Shown: positions 1 to 13,500, counted from the stretch's first letter. The stretch: 64,000 nt of DNA from Dicyema japonicum (GCA_011109175.1 RDEW01000061.1:188244-252243), one strand, 5' to 3'. The notes: generated from the sequence alone by a model not told the origin. Made by a program: numbers and translations.

Positions 1-1498
1 AGTCGGAACACCGAGAAAAAAATGCGGAGACTGCTAATGGAGACTGGGATCACCTGAATTTGTTTATTTTGGATATGACGGTGTTTTTTTGGTTTAATAA
101 AATAAAATAAATAAGCAACATCTTACCATCTGACTTTCAGAGGAAAATCAAGTCCGTTTCTGTCCTTGGGCACATAAATTTTCAATATGTTGCTAAGAAT
201 GTATTAATTTTCGGTGTCGAATAACTTTTTAGTTAGTATGTTTCTGGACACTCGTCGAAAGCCTTCCGAATGTTCAACTTAAAATAACAAAGTCGAAGAT
301 GACGACGGAGTGTGTTGAATCCATCTAGATTGCAGGTCAGAAAAGATTTTTACAGGACAAGTTCCTCGATGAAAAATGATAGACATCACACCACGAATAT
401 AGTTTCTAAACGTCCTGGTTTACTAGCCTTCGGAACAGATACAACGATAAAGTTTGTGAGTTAATAGCAGAGTTTAAAAACATATAAATTGCCCTGATAC
501 AAACCAACTCTCGACCGTGAATTAACCTGGATTAAAATCCATTAAGTTCCAACCGACTCAAAATTATGACAATCAAATTTAAAATTTTTATTTGGAGAGT
601 TTGAACTTTTCGATGTTATGTGAATTGAATTTTTAGTTAAGGATATAGTTGGTTTGGCGAGTCGTCATTGAAAATTGCATTGTTGAGAAGGTAGAATTTG
701 TAAACAACTCGGATATATTCTAGGAATACAAGTTTACGTTCTTTAAGTGAATGACCATTTTTCAAAGCTATAAGAGAAGTCCATTCCTTGAAGTTGTGTA
801 AACTTGAGACAGGTGGATCACATTACTCCACTCTATTAAGAAGGGAAAGAGGAGGAAAAAACAAAACAAGCAAAAAATTTCAATCAATTAGCCATGTAGA
901 ACCACATGGCGCCATGCGGCGAAAGTATATTCAAAATTTGATTTTCATAATAAACCACTTATTATTATATAGCCACGCACGGTATCCCAAGATCATGACA
1001 AAGCATGTTCAACACGAAAAGTTAACAATCTAATTAACATCGCCTATCTTTATCGATCCGATGTCATGTTCCGTAGCATATATAGATCATTCCCATATTT
1101 AAGGCACTTTCCAATCCTTCTGAAAACTTCATCTAGGGTTACCGGCAGTGTTGTACTTGGCCTCCGCGAAAACGCGAAGCCTCTAAAATAAAATACTTTT
1201 CTATTGATGTGTTGGCAGGAGTCCTCATATCGTGTCGGTGTATTTGTTCAAACAACTTTCATCTTGAATCAGTACTATCACATAAACCTTTTCATTTTTC
1301 ATTATATTTAACCACCAATTTAATCTTATCTTAAAACTTTTTACAATTGTTAGAAAGAAAATAAAAAATAGAAAAAGATAATATTAACTTAATTAGTGTT
1401 TGAATAAAAATTCAAATGGAGTCTCATGTTTGTGGTGATACACAAAGCATTCAAAGAACAAAGGTTTCAATATTATCATTTCAAATTAGCCATGGAAG
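1..1498. other. Gene-poor 5' flank with repeat remnants
   Basis: No coding gene is recognised here. Positions 30-120 carry a 'ctgggatcacctgaa' segment and an 'aataaaataaataag' tail, resembling the 3' ends of dispersed repeats near 15,400 and 48,940-49,010. Positions 813-915 are a copy of the dispersed repeat also found at 16,063, 49,750 and 52,410 (ggtggatcac...ccactct...). The 81-residue open frame at 788-1033 lies across that repeat and is not a gene. Confidence 0.5.
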
Positions 1499-2634
1499 AT
1501 GAATAAGAAACGATATTGTCTCCTTATTTGCTACAACGGTAAAAAATACAAAGGGATGCAAAGGTTCTTTAAACTTTAATTCATAGCATGCCAGACGTAA
1601 GGACAATTGAAGGAGAGCTTATCAGCGCTCTTAAGAAAGCCGAACTAATAGATCCCGAAAATATAAAGAATGTATTTTTTTAGAAAATTTCAGCTTTACT
1701 TTCAAAGAACATCCAGAACTGACAAAGGAGTTTCTGCCTTACGTAACGCTGTTGCCTTGCAAGTAGTTGTTTGTTCTCAATTAGATAACCTCGAATATTA
1801 CTGGTAATCTAGACCGCGTTAATTCTCTGTTACCACCTGACATTCGAATATTTAGTAATATCTCTTTTATTTTATGGTGCTCAGCGAGTTTCTCGGTCTT
1901 TTAATTGTCATAAACTTTGTGGCTTTCGTAGTTATTTGTACTATATTCCGTTATTCGCTTTGATTCCAGATGTGGTTAGATTTTTTAGTTACTTTTAGTT
2001 TTCGTGGGACCAAATCCCAGACGATAACCAATCCGCTATTTTAGATTCAAAGATAGCTGAGTTAAAAGAACTGCTGCAGTATTACGTGGGAACTCACAAC
2101 TTCCACAATTTCACATGTAAAAAGTATTAGTGCTGTTATTTCAGTGAACTGATCTCAAAAAGTAATAATCGCCACATTTTTTCGATTGAAGTATGTCCAA
2201 CTGAAGATATTTTAGTCAATGGGATTAAGACGATTCAGTTTATTCCAGTCCGCCTTGTCGGACAGAGTTTTATGTTGCATCAAATCCGCAAAATGATTGG
2301 AGTGGTTATTTCAATTTGCAGAGAACTAAAAGGAAGAGATTATATTTCTCAATTATTTGGAACGATAAAGTTGAAAACATGATAATTTTTAGCAAATTAC
2401 TCCAACTGCTCCAAGTTATGGCTTATTACTTGAAAATGTTTGTGGGTGTTGTCTATTGTAGATTAATTATTCTGAGTATAATAAACGAAGACAAAAGAGT
2501 GAACTTCATCAGCTTGATTGGACAAACCATGATGTTCGCTTTCAATTGTATGCTTTTAGGAACAGATTTTTGAGTTTTTGCGTGAAAATATATTGCCCGA
2601 TTTAGCTGTGAATGAGTGTGAACTATCAATGTAA
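1499..2634 (+). CDS. PUS1: PUS1-like tRNA pseudouridine synthase (TruA family)
   Basis: The spliced protein of about 305 residues follows the Pus1/TruA fold throughout. It starts with a KRYCLLICYNGKKYKGMQ strand, followed by TIEGELISAL and RTSRTDKGVSALRN, where the D of RTDKGVSA is the catalytic aspartate. Next come LPPDIRIF, YVGTHNFHNFT, the VGQSFMLHQIRKMIG signature, and the C-terminal LDWTN and EQIFEFLREN. Pus1 enzymes convert uridine to pseudouridine in tRNA and other RNAs in the nucleus or mitochondria. I place introns of 23, 22, 22, about 34, 24, 21, 24 and 26 nt. One further junction near 2362-2392 does not close in frame with a GT donor; it is out by one base, so a sequence error or odd donor is possible. 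The start is the ATG giving MNKKRYC, because it sits directly before the family's first strand. Confidence 0.87.
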
Positions 2635-2834
2635 GTTTTTGCGTTATTTAAGAATGGGTGATTGGCTTAAATGGATGAGTGACAACAAGTTGCTCAATCT
2701 GAGGATATTTTACTGTGACTTAATTTTATTAACTTTCTAAGATGATTGATATGTAGTTTTTTTATGATTAATTTTTGTTTTAATTTTTATTTCGTATTTG
2801 ATTGGTCTGACTTTTCTATTTAAACTGTCTGTTT

Positions 2835-2990
2835 TAATAGCTACAAGTCCACCCGGAGATGCTTCTAAGTTCGAATCTCGCTTCTGTCAATTTCAACCAA
2901 AAGTTCCAGGCATCTACGATGCTTGTTAATTTTACTGGTGACGTGTGTTAGATGTGTCGTAATTAATTTATTTTTTATTTTTATTAAACT
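2835..2990 (+). mobile_element. tRNA-derived SINE copy (degenerate)
   Basis: A B-box-like 'gttcgaatctcgc' is followed by 'aaagttccaggcatctacg', the same order as the better-preserved copies on the minus strand near 7,720-7,909 and 49,250-49,400. The A-box half is decayed. Confidence 0.5.
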
Positions 2991-3049
2991 TAGTTGAATG
3001 TCGTTCTTATCACATTTATTACCTAGTAGCAATCATCATAATATTTTGG

Positions 3050-6000
3050 TTGAGCTGGTGACGTGGCTCTATTGCACACATATCTTTTTCGTGCTTTTCT
3101 TCAGGATCTTTCACTATCAGCTAGTTCACTGTAAGAGGATTAAAGTCGGATACTAAAAGAAGAAATTTATGCGTGGATTTTGGATCGTACAATGTAACCG
3201 TGGCATGCTTACATGAAACAAAAGTGAAAGGCGGACTAGATGAAATCAACAATGATTTCCGCCTGATTATGCACCCTTCGAATTGCCCACACTCCGGCAT
3301 GGGATTTGCAATACAAAAAGAACTGAACAATCGAATCCACAAGACGTGGAGGGTGAGCGATAGAATATGTGTTTTACAATTAAAATACGGTGAAAGGAAC
3401 AATTCCATAATCTCCATTATTAATGTATATGCACCAACTTCGGTGAGAGTATCAATCAATGGAGACGAACTAGACGACTTCTATTCCTCCCTGTCGCAAC
3501 TATATGCATCTTTGGAAACATCGTTCATGACATACATCGCCGGAGATTGGAACGCAAAGGCAGGACGTGGGAGTAGTCACGAAGAATTCATGGGAAGCCA
3601 TGGAAGGGGGATCAGGAACCATTCAGGAGAATCGCTTATCGAATTTTGCAATACATTCAAACTATTTCTATGCAACACTGCTTTCAGGCACTCAGCAAGA
3701 CATAAGACGACATGGAGCTGCTACCGAAAGGACAAATCTGGGACTATCAAGCCTATATATAACCAAATAGATTACATTATCTGCAAACAAGCCTACAAGG
3801 CACTGCTAACAGATTCTCGGAGCTACAGTGGGACACTAGTAGATAGTGATCACAGATTGGTTGTGGCACGTTTCCTTTTCAAACGATATTTTGGGGTTTC
3901 CAAAGCGGCTGGCATGAGGATATCTGAGGGGAGGTTCGCAGTAGAGCAACTCTGCATGGTGGGACCGACTCGGGAAAGCTATCAAAATACATTGAGAGAA
4001 AAGATCAGACAGTGGAATAAAGAAAAAATGCCTGGGGAGCTGTGGCAAGACACCATCGATGCAATAAAGTGCGCGGCCCATTCAACAGTCGGAGTAAAAC
4101 CGAAGCATTTCAACGGGCACTATGACCACGAGCTTGAAGAACTATCCAAATTGCAGAGGAACCTACGTTTACAGGTCGAAACCTGCAGGACCAGGCAAAG
4201 GAACACACTCTAAGAGTCATGCGGAACCAAACCCTGTATAAAATAAAGAAAAGAACGAGGGAAATAAAGGAAAATAAACTTGCTGGAATGGCTAAAGAAG
4301 TAGAAAGACTCAAAAACGGAGCGCAGATGTTCAAGGCTGTTCACCTACTACATAGAGACACGCAGTCATCAAAAATCACAATACATGACCAGTTTGGAAA
4401 GACTATGTTAAACAAAAATGAAATTCTATCGGCCATATCCAGCCATTATCAGCAGGCCTTCAATCAAAACCACGGGGAAAAAATCAAACAATTCGATGGT
4501 GAAGCACGAGAACTAAATATTCCGATAACGATTCTGGAAACAAAAAAAGCCCTGGACAAACTGAACAACAATAGAGCTGCTGGCCCTGACAACATAAATG
4601 CAGAACTTCTCAAATATGCACCGACCGAGATCTCTGAACTATTAACTGAGATATACAACAAAACATTCAAATACAACTCACCACTGGATGTGGGTAATGG
4701 CACACTAATTGCACTACAAAAACCGGGCAAAGCTAAAGGCCCCTTAACGAATTTAAGACCCATCGTACTATTGACGACTCTACGCAAGACACTATCACTT
4801 ATAGTGCTGAACAGGATTGGATCTGACATCGAGAACTTTCTCTCTCACGGTCAAAGCGGATTCAGGTCAGGGAGATCTACAGCTGATGTGGTCTGGGGAC
4901 ATCGATGGCTTTGTGCAACACATCAAAAGTACAAGGGGCTATTGGCATCCTTGGCATGGACATGTCCAAAGCCTTTGACTCTATACACAGAGGGAGACTT
5001 TTGGATATCTTGGAGAAGTTGGTTGACGAGGACAGTGTCAGAATGATCCGTCTATTACTTGGAACAACGCAGCTAAGTGTACGTTTTGGAAATTTGGAGT
5101 CTGTCCCATTCGAGACAACGTTCGGGGTACCGCAGGGAGATTCCTTGTCACCGGTACTTTTTGTGACATATCTGGAGGCGGCACTCAGAGACTTCAGACT
5201 ATTAATTGGCGATCTACCTCAAACTGAAGTGATTTATGCAGATGATATCGACTATATATCCAGCGACGAGAAAACATTAAACTATATACGGACAAGGATG
5301 CCAGATGTCTAGAAAAATGGTTCATCAAAATCAATACGGAAAAGACGGAGACAACTACCATACGCCGTGAACTAACCCGAACTGATGAAAAATGGAGATA
5401 CTGTAAAAAATTGGGGTCGTTGCTCGGAGACGCTGAGGATATCACTAACAGGAAGATGTTGGCCGTCGCGGCCTTTAGAAAAATGGGAGTAGTCTGGAAT
5501 CATCGTAAACAAATTAGCACACAATTACGTGTGAGACTATATAATGCCTTCGTGAAACCAGTCCTAATGTACAACGCTGCAACCTGGGGTGTCTCAGAAG
5601 CGGTAATGGACAAACTAGATGCCTTCCATCGTAAGCAACTCCGACTGTTGCTTGGCATCAACTGGCCGAAAAAAATTACAAACAAGAATCTATACAAAGT
5701 ATGTAATACAAGACCATTGAGTCTGGATATCCTGGAATCAAGATGGCGTCTGTTTGGTCACATCCTTCGAATGAGCCAGATGACGCCTGCTAAAATAGCA
5801 ATGGATAACTATTTCTGCCCAGAAGTGAATACCTCGTTCCGTGGAAGACCTCGCATAACTTTGCCAGAGGTTCTACACAAGGACCTGACCAATGTAGGAC
5901 GAAAGCTGAAAACTGGAGATGATCTAGATACGCTCGGAATAACTGCCTGTAACCGCGGAGCATGGAGGAAGTTGGTCAAAAGAATTGTGGAAAAAAATAA

Positions 6001-6100
6001 CCTGAAGAAAAATACGGCACAAGCGGAACCTTAATTAAATAAATTACATTTTTGGTTCTTCGAAAGTGCTATTAATAATAATAATCATCATAATATTTAC
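3050..6100 (+). mobile_element. RTE-like non-LTR retrotransposon, nearly full length but broken
   Basis: One ORF2-type polyprotein is spread over 3173-4213, 4219-5046, 4905-5312 and 5411-6034, with three frame changes, so this copy is inactive. The first part is an apurinic-type endonuclease: HETKVKGG, INVYAPTS, IAGDWNAKAG, NQIDYII and the catalytic SDHRLV. The middle is reverse transcriptase: RAAGPDNI, NLRPI, QSGFRSGRSTADVVWGHRW, FGVPQGDSLSPVLF and the catalytic IYADDIDY. The C-terminus has FHRKQLRLLLGINWPKK, RWRLFGHILRM and FRGRPRITLP, as in RTE-like elements. The 3' end runs into a short TAA repeat (6071-6095), like the minus-strand copy at 62.1 kb, to which it is clearly related. RTE versus a neighbouring clade cannot be settled by eye. 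Confidence 0.88.
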
Positions 6101-6893
6101 TCGATTTCTTCCATTGTACACGTCAAATCTTCTATTAGAGAAGTCATTACACCCCCGTTATCCCTTCTAACCTCGAATAACTCTTGTTCCAATCTCTCGC
6201 ACATGGAAGTTCTCTCATTCAACCAAATGTCATCATTTTGTTCTGTTAACTGCATTTTCTAGTTAATTTTTTATCATTAACTGGTACTGTAGTTGTGTTT
6301 TGTTTTGATTTTTTTAACTTTTCTATTTGTACTGTTTGCTCTAAGGACTTGAAACTTTGATGAGATATATTGATATTATTGCAAAAGCGGGGTGTTTTGG
6401 CGATTCATTGATTGTTTTCGTCAACGAATGCAATGCTATTTGGATGATTTGCTGAAATTTGATATCTTCAATAAACGGATGATTGGTCCATTCAAATACA
6501 AAATTTTAATCTATGACGGCGAATATGAATTAATAGACCTCAAAAATAATAAATTTTATAAAATTGCAAAACACGCAAATTGATCAGTTTTTGCAGAATT
6601 CAGCAATTAAAAAAAAGTTTTCAAAACTGTGGAACTGCAGAAGGATGAATTCTCCATTCAAAAGCAAAATTTTCAAACTTCATACCTTGCCGAAATAAGA
6701 TTCATCTCTTTTAAATGAACTAAAATAGTTTGTGATTATATGACTTTAAGTCAAATTAAGCACATATATTGAAACGTAACGAAAAGTTAGGCATATTCGT
6801 AACAATTGTTTCCGACTTAATAAAACTTTATCAACATCAAGGTTGTAATATTTAAATTCGATTTTTACGGCTTAAAATATAAATTTAGAAAAA
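6101..6893. other. Intergenic, no identified gene
   Basis: An open frame at 6392-6583 would give 63 residues, partly charged (FKYKILIYDGEYELIDL), but I cannot assign it to a family or place introns around it. It could be a fragment of an unknown gene. Confidence 0.3.
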
Positions 6894-6963
6894 GGGAGCA
6901 AGAGGAATCGAACCCCTGACCATTCGATCTGCAGTCGAACGCTCTACCCTGAGCTATACTCCC
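6894..6963 (-). tRNA. tRNA-Cys (anticodon GCA)
   Basis: On the minus strand the sequence folds as a full cloverleaf. The acceptor stem is GGGAGTA with TGCTCCC (one G-U pair), the D arm GCTC/GAGC, the anticodon stem TTCGA/TCGAA with loop CTGCAGA, and the T arm AGGGG/CCTCT around TTCGATT. The loop gives anticodon GCA, cysteine. The D loop is about one base shorter than in typical animal tRNA-Cys. No intron is present. Confidence 0.93.
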
Positions 6964-7719
6964 TTTTCTAATTGTAAAATATTACACTTAAAATTATCTC
7001 ATTCTTATTTAAATTTATCTTTGGTTTTCTCTTAATTTTAAAACCTATCGTACTAAAGTCAACTCTTTGTGCACACATAACGTTATTCAGTTTAGTAGAA
7101 TCTAGGATTATGTTCATCACTTATTCTGCTTTAAATGACATATTCTTTCCGACTTTGTAAGGATGTGATATTCTATAACTACTTGATATTAAAATTTTGT
7201 TCTTGAGGCCAGAAATACAGCCTTTAAGGATTTACCTAAGAACTTTTTCCGTAATACATTTGGAATTATATTTATTATATTTTACTGTGGTTTACGTAGA
7301 TCATCTTTTATTATAATAAAACAAATCTAAACTCATTTTACGAGTTCTCGATTGGCATCTGAAAAATAGTCATCTATTTTTTTATTTAAGGATCATCGAA
7401 CATCGATATTGGTCACACATACTGTTACCTTACATATAAAGAGTATCATTACTATAAAGAGTATTATATAGAACAAAGCGGATTGCTGAAATTCATGAAT
7501 TTAGTATTGAATCTATTATTAAATTCCACGGAAATTAAAATTCCATTCTGACTAAAGCTTATAATAATAATATAATAATAATTAAGCACTATCGCGTTGC
7601 CATAAGCACGTAAAATGCCTAGGGTTTCGCTCGTGCAATACATATTTTATTTAAGTAAAGAACAGTTATTATAACTAATCGTAGAGGGAGAACCAAGGAA
7701 TGCTCTTCACTTCTTTGTT

Positions 7720-7909
7720 TTTTTTCTTGTGTGTATGTCATTTTGACTATCCAGTTCCGCAGTGTATCTCCACTAATGACGGCGTTACTCGTCAAGCCCT
7801 TTTAGCATCGTAGATGCGTGGAACCTTCCACCAGGTGAACATCAGCGAGAATCGAACCCGTGACCTAAGCCACTTTAGCCCGAAACCTAACCACTATGCC
7901 ACCCGGGCT
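7720..7909 (-). mobile_element. tRNA-derived SINE
   Basis: Read on the minus strand, the head has a tRNA-like A box (TGGCATAGTGGTTAGG) and a B box (GGTTCGATTCTC) at tRNA spacing, but it does not fold as an intact tRNA. An unrelated body follows (GGTTCCACGCATCTACGATG), then an A-rich tail (acaagaaaaaaaacaaag). The body recurs at 2,835-2,990 (+) and 49,250-49,400 (-), which supports a dispersed Pol III-derived family. Confidence 0.75.
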
Positions 7910-8703
7910 CATAAATGTCTTGTTTTCAAGAGAATCATGCCAAAACATATTGGCAGCATTTATCATTTTTGCTCGATCTATTGCAAATATTTGTAGACAC
8001 ATTTCTATTTCATTATTGTAAAAGCAAAATTTAAACTTTCTATCCCGGGATAAGTCCTCCATTTACCGAACCACAATTTGATGGCAAAATACCATTTAGA
8101 TATCATTTTGATTTGAAGTCGACCGTATACGGGATATCTGGATTCGTACATGAAATCTGATTTTCACTCCATTCTGGAGGGCAGCAGAGTCAGGATGATG
8201 CCTTTCAAAAAGCTACCGGAGTCCTCAAAACAACACCGATATATTTTCTGTTGTCTGAAGCCTTTCCTAAAACTAGAGCTGTTCAGTCCATACCAAGTGT
8301 AGTTTTGTGAACCTTTTTTGACGATGATTCGGTTCGAGTCTCACTTTGTCTTTAAGTGAAGATTTGCAGTCAAGGATTAACGGTTTTGGATAACACCTGC
8401 TACTTTGCAGAGAAGGAACGCCGGCAGGGTCCTCAGACAAAAATCCTTAGTAGATAGGAATTGGACAGTTTAGTTTTCCGTATGTACTTGAACCTGATGT
8501 ATGTCAGACGCGATGATAAACGACCGGATGGAAAGAGTAAAGAACATAAAGGAAATCCTTCGACCAAGTAGGTAGCAGTGTGGGAATGGAGCGAACTTAT
8601 TTTATTAATATAATTATATCTAAGAATATTTATTCAGTTATTTTATTTTTCATTTATTTTATATCTATTATTCAAATTTGTAAAACTTTAAATATACTTT
8701 TGT

Positions 8704-9861
8704 ATGTCAAAGTACACGAAGGATTATTTACTTTCATTAACATCTCCAGAATTAGCAACAAATATCGAACTAAACTGGGATTGCACGAACTGGACATTAG
8801 ACAGCATGCTTAATATTTTTAAAAATAATTTATTGAATTTTCAAATCGGAAAAAAATATAAATTTAGTTAAATTGAAATTATATTTTAGAAATTGAATTT
8901 GAAAATCAACGATTTTTAATAAAAGCAAAAATCTCAGACTTATTAAATTGGTTGAACCAATCCGAAGTTGATTCCCCATTTAAAGGCTTCAGTCCACAAG
9001 ATTACTTTGCATATTTATCTTACCAGCACATATCTGAGTTATTTTTAAATGATGCTCAGATTTTTAGCGTAGTTATCATATAATTTTGAGGACATTGATT
9101 GGTCCGTTTTTGGGTTTTCTACATACTCGGGACACAATTCCACTTTGTGGTTAGGATCTCCCGGTGCCTATACCCCACTCCACTACGACACATATGGATT
9201 TAACATTGTAGTTCAAATTTTTGGGAGGTTAATTATTTTTAAAAATTTATATTTAAATAATTTTATTTAAATTAAGGAAACGATGGACGTTGTTTCCACC
9301 ATCAGATAGTCCATATCTATACCCAGTAAGAGTCCCTTATGAAGAATCCTCCGTTTTTAGTGCGATTAATGTAAACAATCCTGATTTGGATAAATACCCT
9401 CTTTATGTGGTAAAATAAAACTTTATATTCAAGAAATCTTCTCCTGTTGTGTTTGAACTTGGTCCAAAATCTGTTTTATTTGTTCCGCGACATTGGTGGC
9501 ACTTTGTGGAGAATTTGGAAGTTTCGTTGGCTATAAATTGTTGGATGGAGATTGTAACCTAATTATTTTATTTCTAAGCCACAAGACGACTCTGAAAGAG
9601 AATTGGAGGCAATTGCAAAGTTGATAAATTCAGCATTTTTGAATGCAGATGCTGAAGCCTATTGCACGTGGATGAACGACGATTCTGAGGTTTTTGATGT
9701 CATTTGTATTTTAGCCACAAAGTGTTGAAACCTGTATTCAAATTCTGAACCAAGCTTGCGGGACTGATAATATTTCTACTGAAGATGTATTCAACACTAT
9801 TACCTCAAGACCAGTTCTAGAGCTTATCTCCTCTATGCTGAAAAATCGGCTTAATTTTTAA
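8704..9861 (+). CDS. HSPBAP1: HSPBAP1-like JmjC-domain protein
   Basis: Seven exons splice to an exact 329-codon frame. Introns are 23, 22, 49, 24, 25 and 25 nt, all GT...AG. The protein aligns along its length with HSPB1-associated protein 1: an N-terminal LNWDCTNW, PFKGFSPQDYFAYLSYQHI, then WLGSPGAYTPLHYDTYGFN with the H-x-D iron ligands, GRKRWTLFPPSDSPYLYPVR, VPYEESSVFSAINVNNPDL and FVPRHWWHFVENLE with the distal histidine. JmjC folds of this type are Fe(II)/2-oxoglutarate-dependent hydroxylase-like; the substrate is unknown. The start is the ATG giving MSKYTKDYLLSL, the only one in frame with the first conserved block. A block of its exons is duplicated at 14.38-14.55 kb beside a 5S gene. 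Confidence 0.9.
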
Positions 9862-10019
9862 AATTTAAATAAGATTTTTAAAATGTATGATTATAAACTG
9901 AATTAGTCTAATTTCCGTGTTCATTTGATAGCCCAGACGAGCATAATAATTGTCAAAGTTAGATTATCGAATCCACTGGTAACATGACTTTTTTACATCT
10001 TACAAATAATGGTCTTTTA

Positions 10020-10360
10020 ATGCTGAGGTTTGCGTTGAAGGCCTTCCTTGATGAATTTTGTCAAGCAAGTAAGGTGAGTAGTTGTGGAACGAGACTTTTT
10101 AAAGCCATGTTGAAATGAAATGTCTGGGAGGTGAGGTTCAATTTGATCGAGAATTAGTTTTTCCAGGATTTTGGAGGTGGCAAACAGGAGGTATATTAAT
10201 TAGTATGAAGACGGTTAGTCCTTCGGCCGTCCAGGTTTTAAGATGGGGCGAATATGGGATAAATTTTCCATAGACTAGGAATCGAGTTCCTACTGATGTA
10301 GAGGTTGTAAATTCTGGTCAAGGCCAAGATGGTAAGTACGTTTATTTATAAATCATCTTA
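10020..10360 (-). mobile_element. LINE reverse transcriptase fragment
   Basis: Minus-strand frames read an RT finger region: LEKLILDQIEPHLPD, ISFQHGFKKSRSTTTH. It is a short, frame-broken remnant of a Jockey/CR1-type element next to the longer copy that begins at 10.57 kb. Confidence 0.6.
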
Positions 10361-10569
10361 AGTACAATAAAGGGAATTTCATAAGACGAGTTCTGATTTT
10401 GAATATCCTTCTGCACTACTTTCATTGAAAGTCTGTTCGAGGTTGCCTCGCGTTTTGGTTTTATGAGGATGTGGGAGGACCCTCAATTTTCTGATGTGGG
10501 ATGAAACTCACGGAGGAGTAAACTTTTATAATCTTGTTTAAAAAGTTCTTGTTCTCCTTTAACTTTTTC

Positions 10570-13500
10570 ACTTTAACAACTTTATTAGCAAAAAAAATTA
10601 AAGAGGAAGTTAATTGGCCTCATGCCGCAAGTCCTGCAAAACGCTTGGACTCTTCTCTGCGCTCTCAGACCCTTATCATTTATTCTGTGCTGCAACATAC
10701 GAGTCAATGATGGCATCTCTTTTCAGGTAGTTTTCTATCCTTTTTTCTGCTGATCTCTTATCAACATTACTAGCAAATTTTCATCTTCATCTAGCTTCTC
10801 GTCGAGTTTTGTGTAGGGAAATCTTGATCCCTGCTCTCCTCGATTTTTGAAGAAACAAGATAAAACGCTTTTTGTATGCAGTGTAATACCATCCTTCCAT
10901 AAAAGAGTGATGGAATGATCGTACGTGAAAAATTAAATAAAAACATATCCGTTTCGATTCTCAATTTCTTTATACACAATATCGCATGGTGGGCTTTCTT
11001 CCTTTTGAGTTTAAAATCGCACAATGTGCTCAAGATTTTTCAAAAGCTGTTCCGATATACTTCAGGGAACTCACAATGTTGATTCCGCATACGGAGTCTT
11101 TCTGATTTCCTTTACCATTCCGACCGAGGAACATCATTTTTCTTCTGACATTTTTAACCCATGAAGACCGCACCAGTCTTTTATCTCTCCATGTACACAT
11201 TGAGTCTCCTCTCTGAGATCATACTCGATCTCGACACATCAGACAGTAGCACGTCGTATGTGTACATCAGAGATCTCGTACTTGGTGTAGACGGAGACGG
11301 GAAACCGGCCATAGAACATTAAACAATATAGACTCAAAATTGATTTTTGTGGGACTCCTCTCTTCAATAATATCATATTTGAAAAATAGCGTCAGCATCT
11401 AATATAGGATTTTCTTCCTTTAGTACACTTTCACCCAATTCACTAGTTCCTTTGGGCTCCCCGTCCGAGATAACTGATCGATTATGGCTCTGTGGTTAAC
11501 ACTATCAAATGCTTTTGATATGTCGAGACATGACATTTAGGAGACATTTGGATTCTCTGGCTTCGCATAACTCGGAGTTGAGATAAAATAAGCAATCACC
11601 GCATGACCGTCTGGGCGAAAACCAAATTGATCATTCTGAAGTTCTTCTTTTCCAGCTGATTTGTAACCTCCAGAAGACAATTTTTTCCATAATTTATTGA
11701 AATTGACTGAATCAGGCTGATCGGGCGGTAGTTAGCAGGATCATTCTTCGGTATTCCTGTCTTTGCTACCATCCGTACAATAGTCTTCTTCCATTCGTGT
11801 GGAACATGACCAATTTTGATGCATGCGTTGAACATATCTTTGAGAACTTCGAATAAAATTTCTGGGCCTTCTTGAACATCTTAGCTTTGATGAAATCACT
11901 GCCCGGAGCTTTATTCTTGACAGCTCTTATTGCTATCTTCAGCTTTCTAGAGAGATCTCTAAATGCTGTTTTTTCTACAGTGTTTCGTAACAAGTCTTTT
12001 CCGTGATGACATCATCTTCCACATCAAATATCTTTTTAAGCTGTGTCTCAAAAACTAGAGGTATTTCTTCTTCAGCATAGTAGGTGCCATCCGGTTTCTT
12101 GAGCACAATTTTGTTTGCGATTGACTCTGGGTTCCTCACTCTTCAGTATACCTTCCAGAAAGGGGGATTGTGTTTGTTTAGCTTCCGTAGTTGAGAGTTC
12201 CACTTATTCTCATTCCAACTTTTGAATTGTTCCGACAACTGCTTTAGTAGTTCGCCGATTTTGTGAGACAAGGCTAAGCGGTCCTGGGGTCTACGCATCT
12301 CCTCAGTTTAGTCTTAGATTATTTCATTTTAACATAATCTTCTTGATGTGCCATGGAATAGGGACAACATTTTCGTTTCTTGACTATATTTTTCTAGCAA
12401 AGTTATCCAGATATTTTAATATCAGATCCGTTACTCGTTTACTTGTTTTATCAATTTCCAGAAGTCTTGACTCAGTATGCCCTAACATCAATTCCTTTGC
12501 AATTAACTTCCTATAGTGATTCCAGTTTAGATTCTTGGTATCGTAACAGACAAAGACTCCAGGTTAATTAATCATTTTCATGTGGTCACTGCTAATATCC
12601 GGAAAAGTAATTGGTACGTCGGCGTATTCTGAAATAGCAAGGGAAATCAAGAAGACACCAAGCTTGTCACCCCCGTAGGGAGAAAAATGGTTATCCTCTT
12701 TCGATGTAAGGACTTTAACTCCTAGGTCTTTAGATAGTTCATCAGGAGCTTGCCATCCCTGTTACTCTTCTTGCAGCCAAAGGATATGCTCTTGGAGTTG
12801 AGATCACCTCCCAGTATGGCCATCGGGTTTTCGCTGAAGAACTGGGAGATATCTCCGGTACATTCCTCAAGGATTTGGAATACATACTGCCAATTGCGAG
12901 CCATCAGTCGACACAATGAACATCAATGGCGACAAAGTCTCACATAAATTGATGAAACAATTCTGGGATTCCTTGTCTTTAGATGATACCGATAAAAAAT
13001 TGATGTTCCAGTCCCTGGTATAGCCTCTTCTTTCCAGCATAAAGATATCGATTCGAAACCCGGGAGTACTGTACTTTCATTTGACTTTATCTTCGTTTCG
13101 TTGACAAATATTATATCAGCTTCCTCGGATTCGCCAGGAAGCTAGCTCGTGATGCTTCCTCAGATTGATCGGGCACTCACGAGCATGATCCTTATGTTTT
13201 GGATCACTGGTCTTGGCGGCCTGATCTCTTCAGGACCAGAGCCACCACTTGCAGTAAATCCATGTTTACCTTATCACACTCTTCGTTTAGACGGTTAATC
13301 ACATATGTAAGTTTTCTCAATTGTCTTTCAGGTGCCCCCTGAATAGATTCCCAGCAGGACTTTTTAGCTTCTCCTCCAGGTATTCTTTATCCACAATTGG
13401 CTTTTTCTGTGTTAGATTCATTCATAATATCGTATTTTAAAGGTCGATTTTTGATTATTGCGTCCTGTTTGTTTTTACTAGACTTGGTATCTGAAGGTAA

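Noticed and set aside
788-1033. 81-residue open frame
   Set aside because: It lies across a dispersed repeat copy and has no protein-like pattern.
7814-7996. 60-residue frame over the SINE
   Set aside because: Antisense reading of tRNA-derived sequence.
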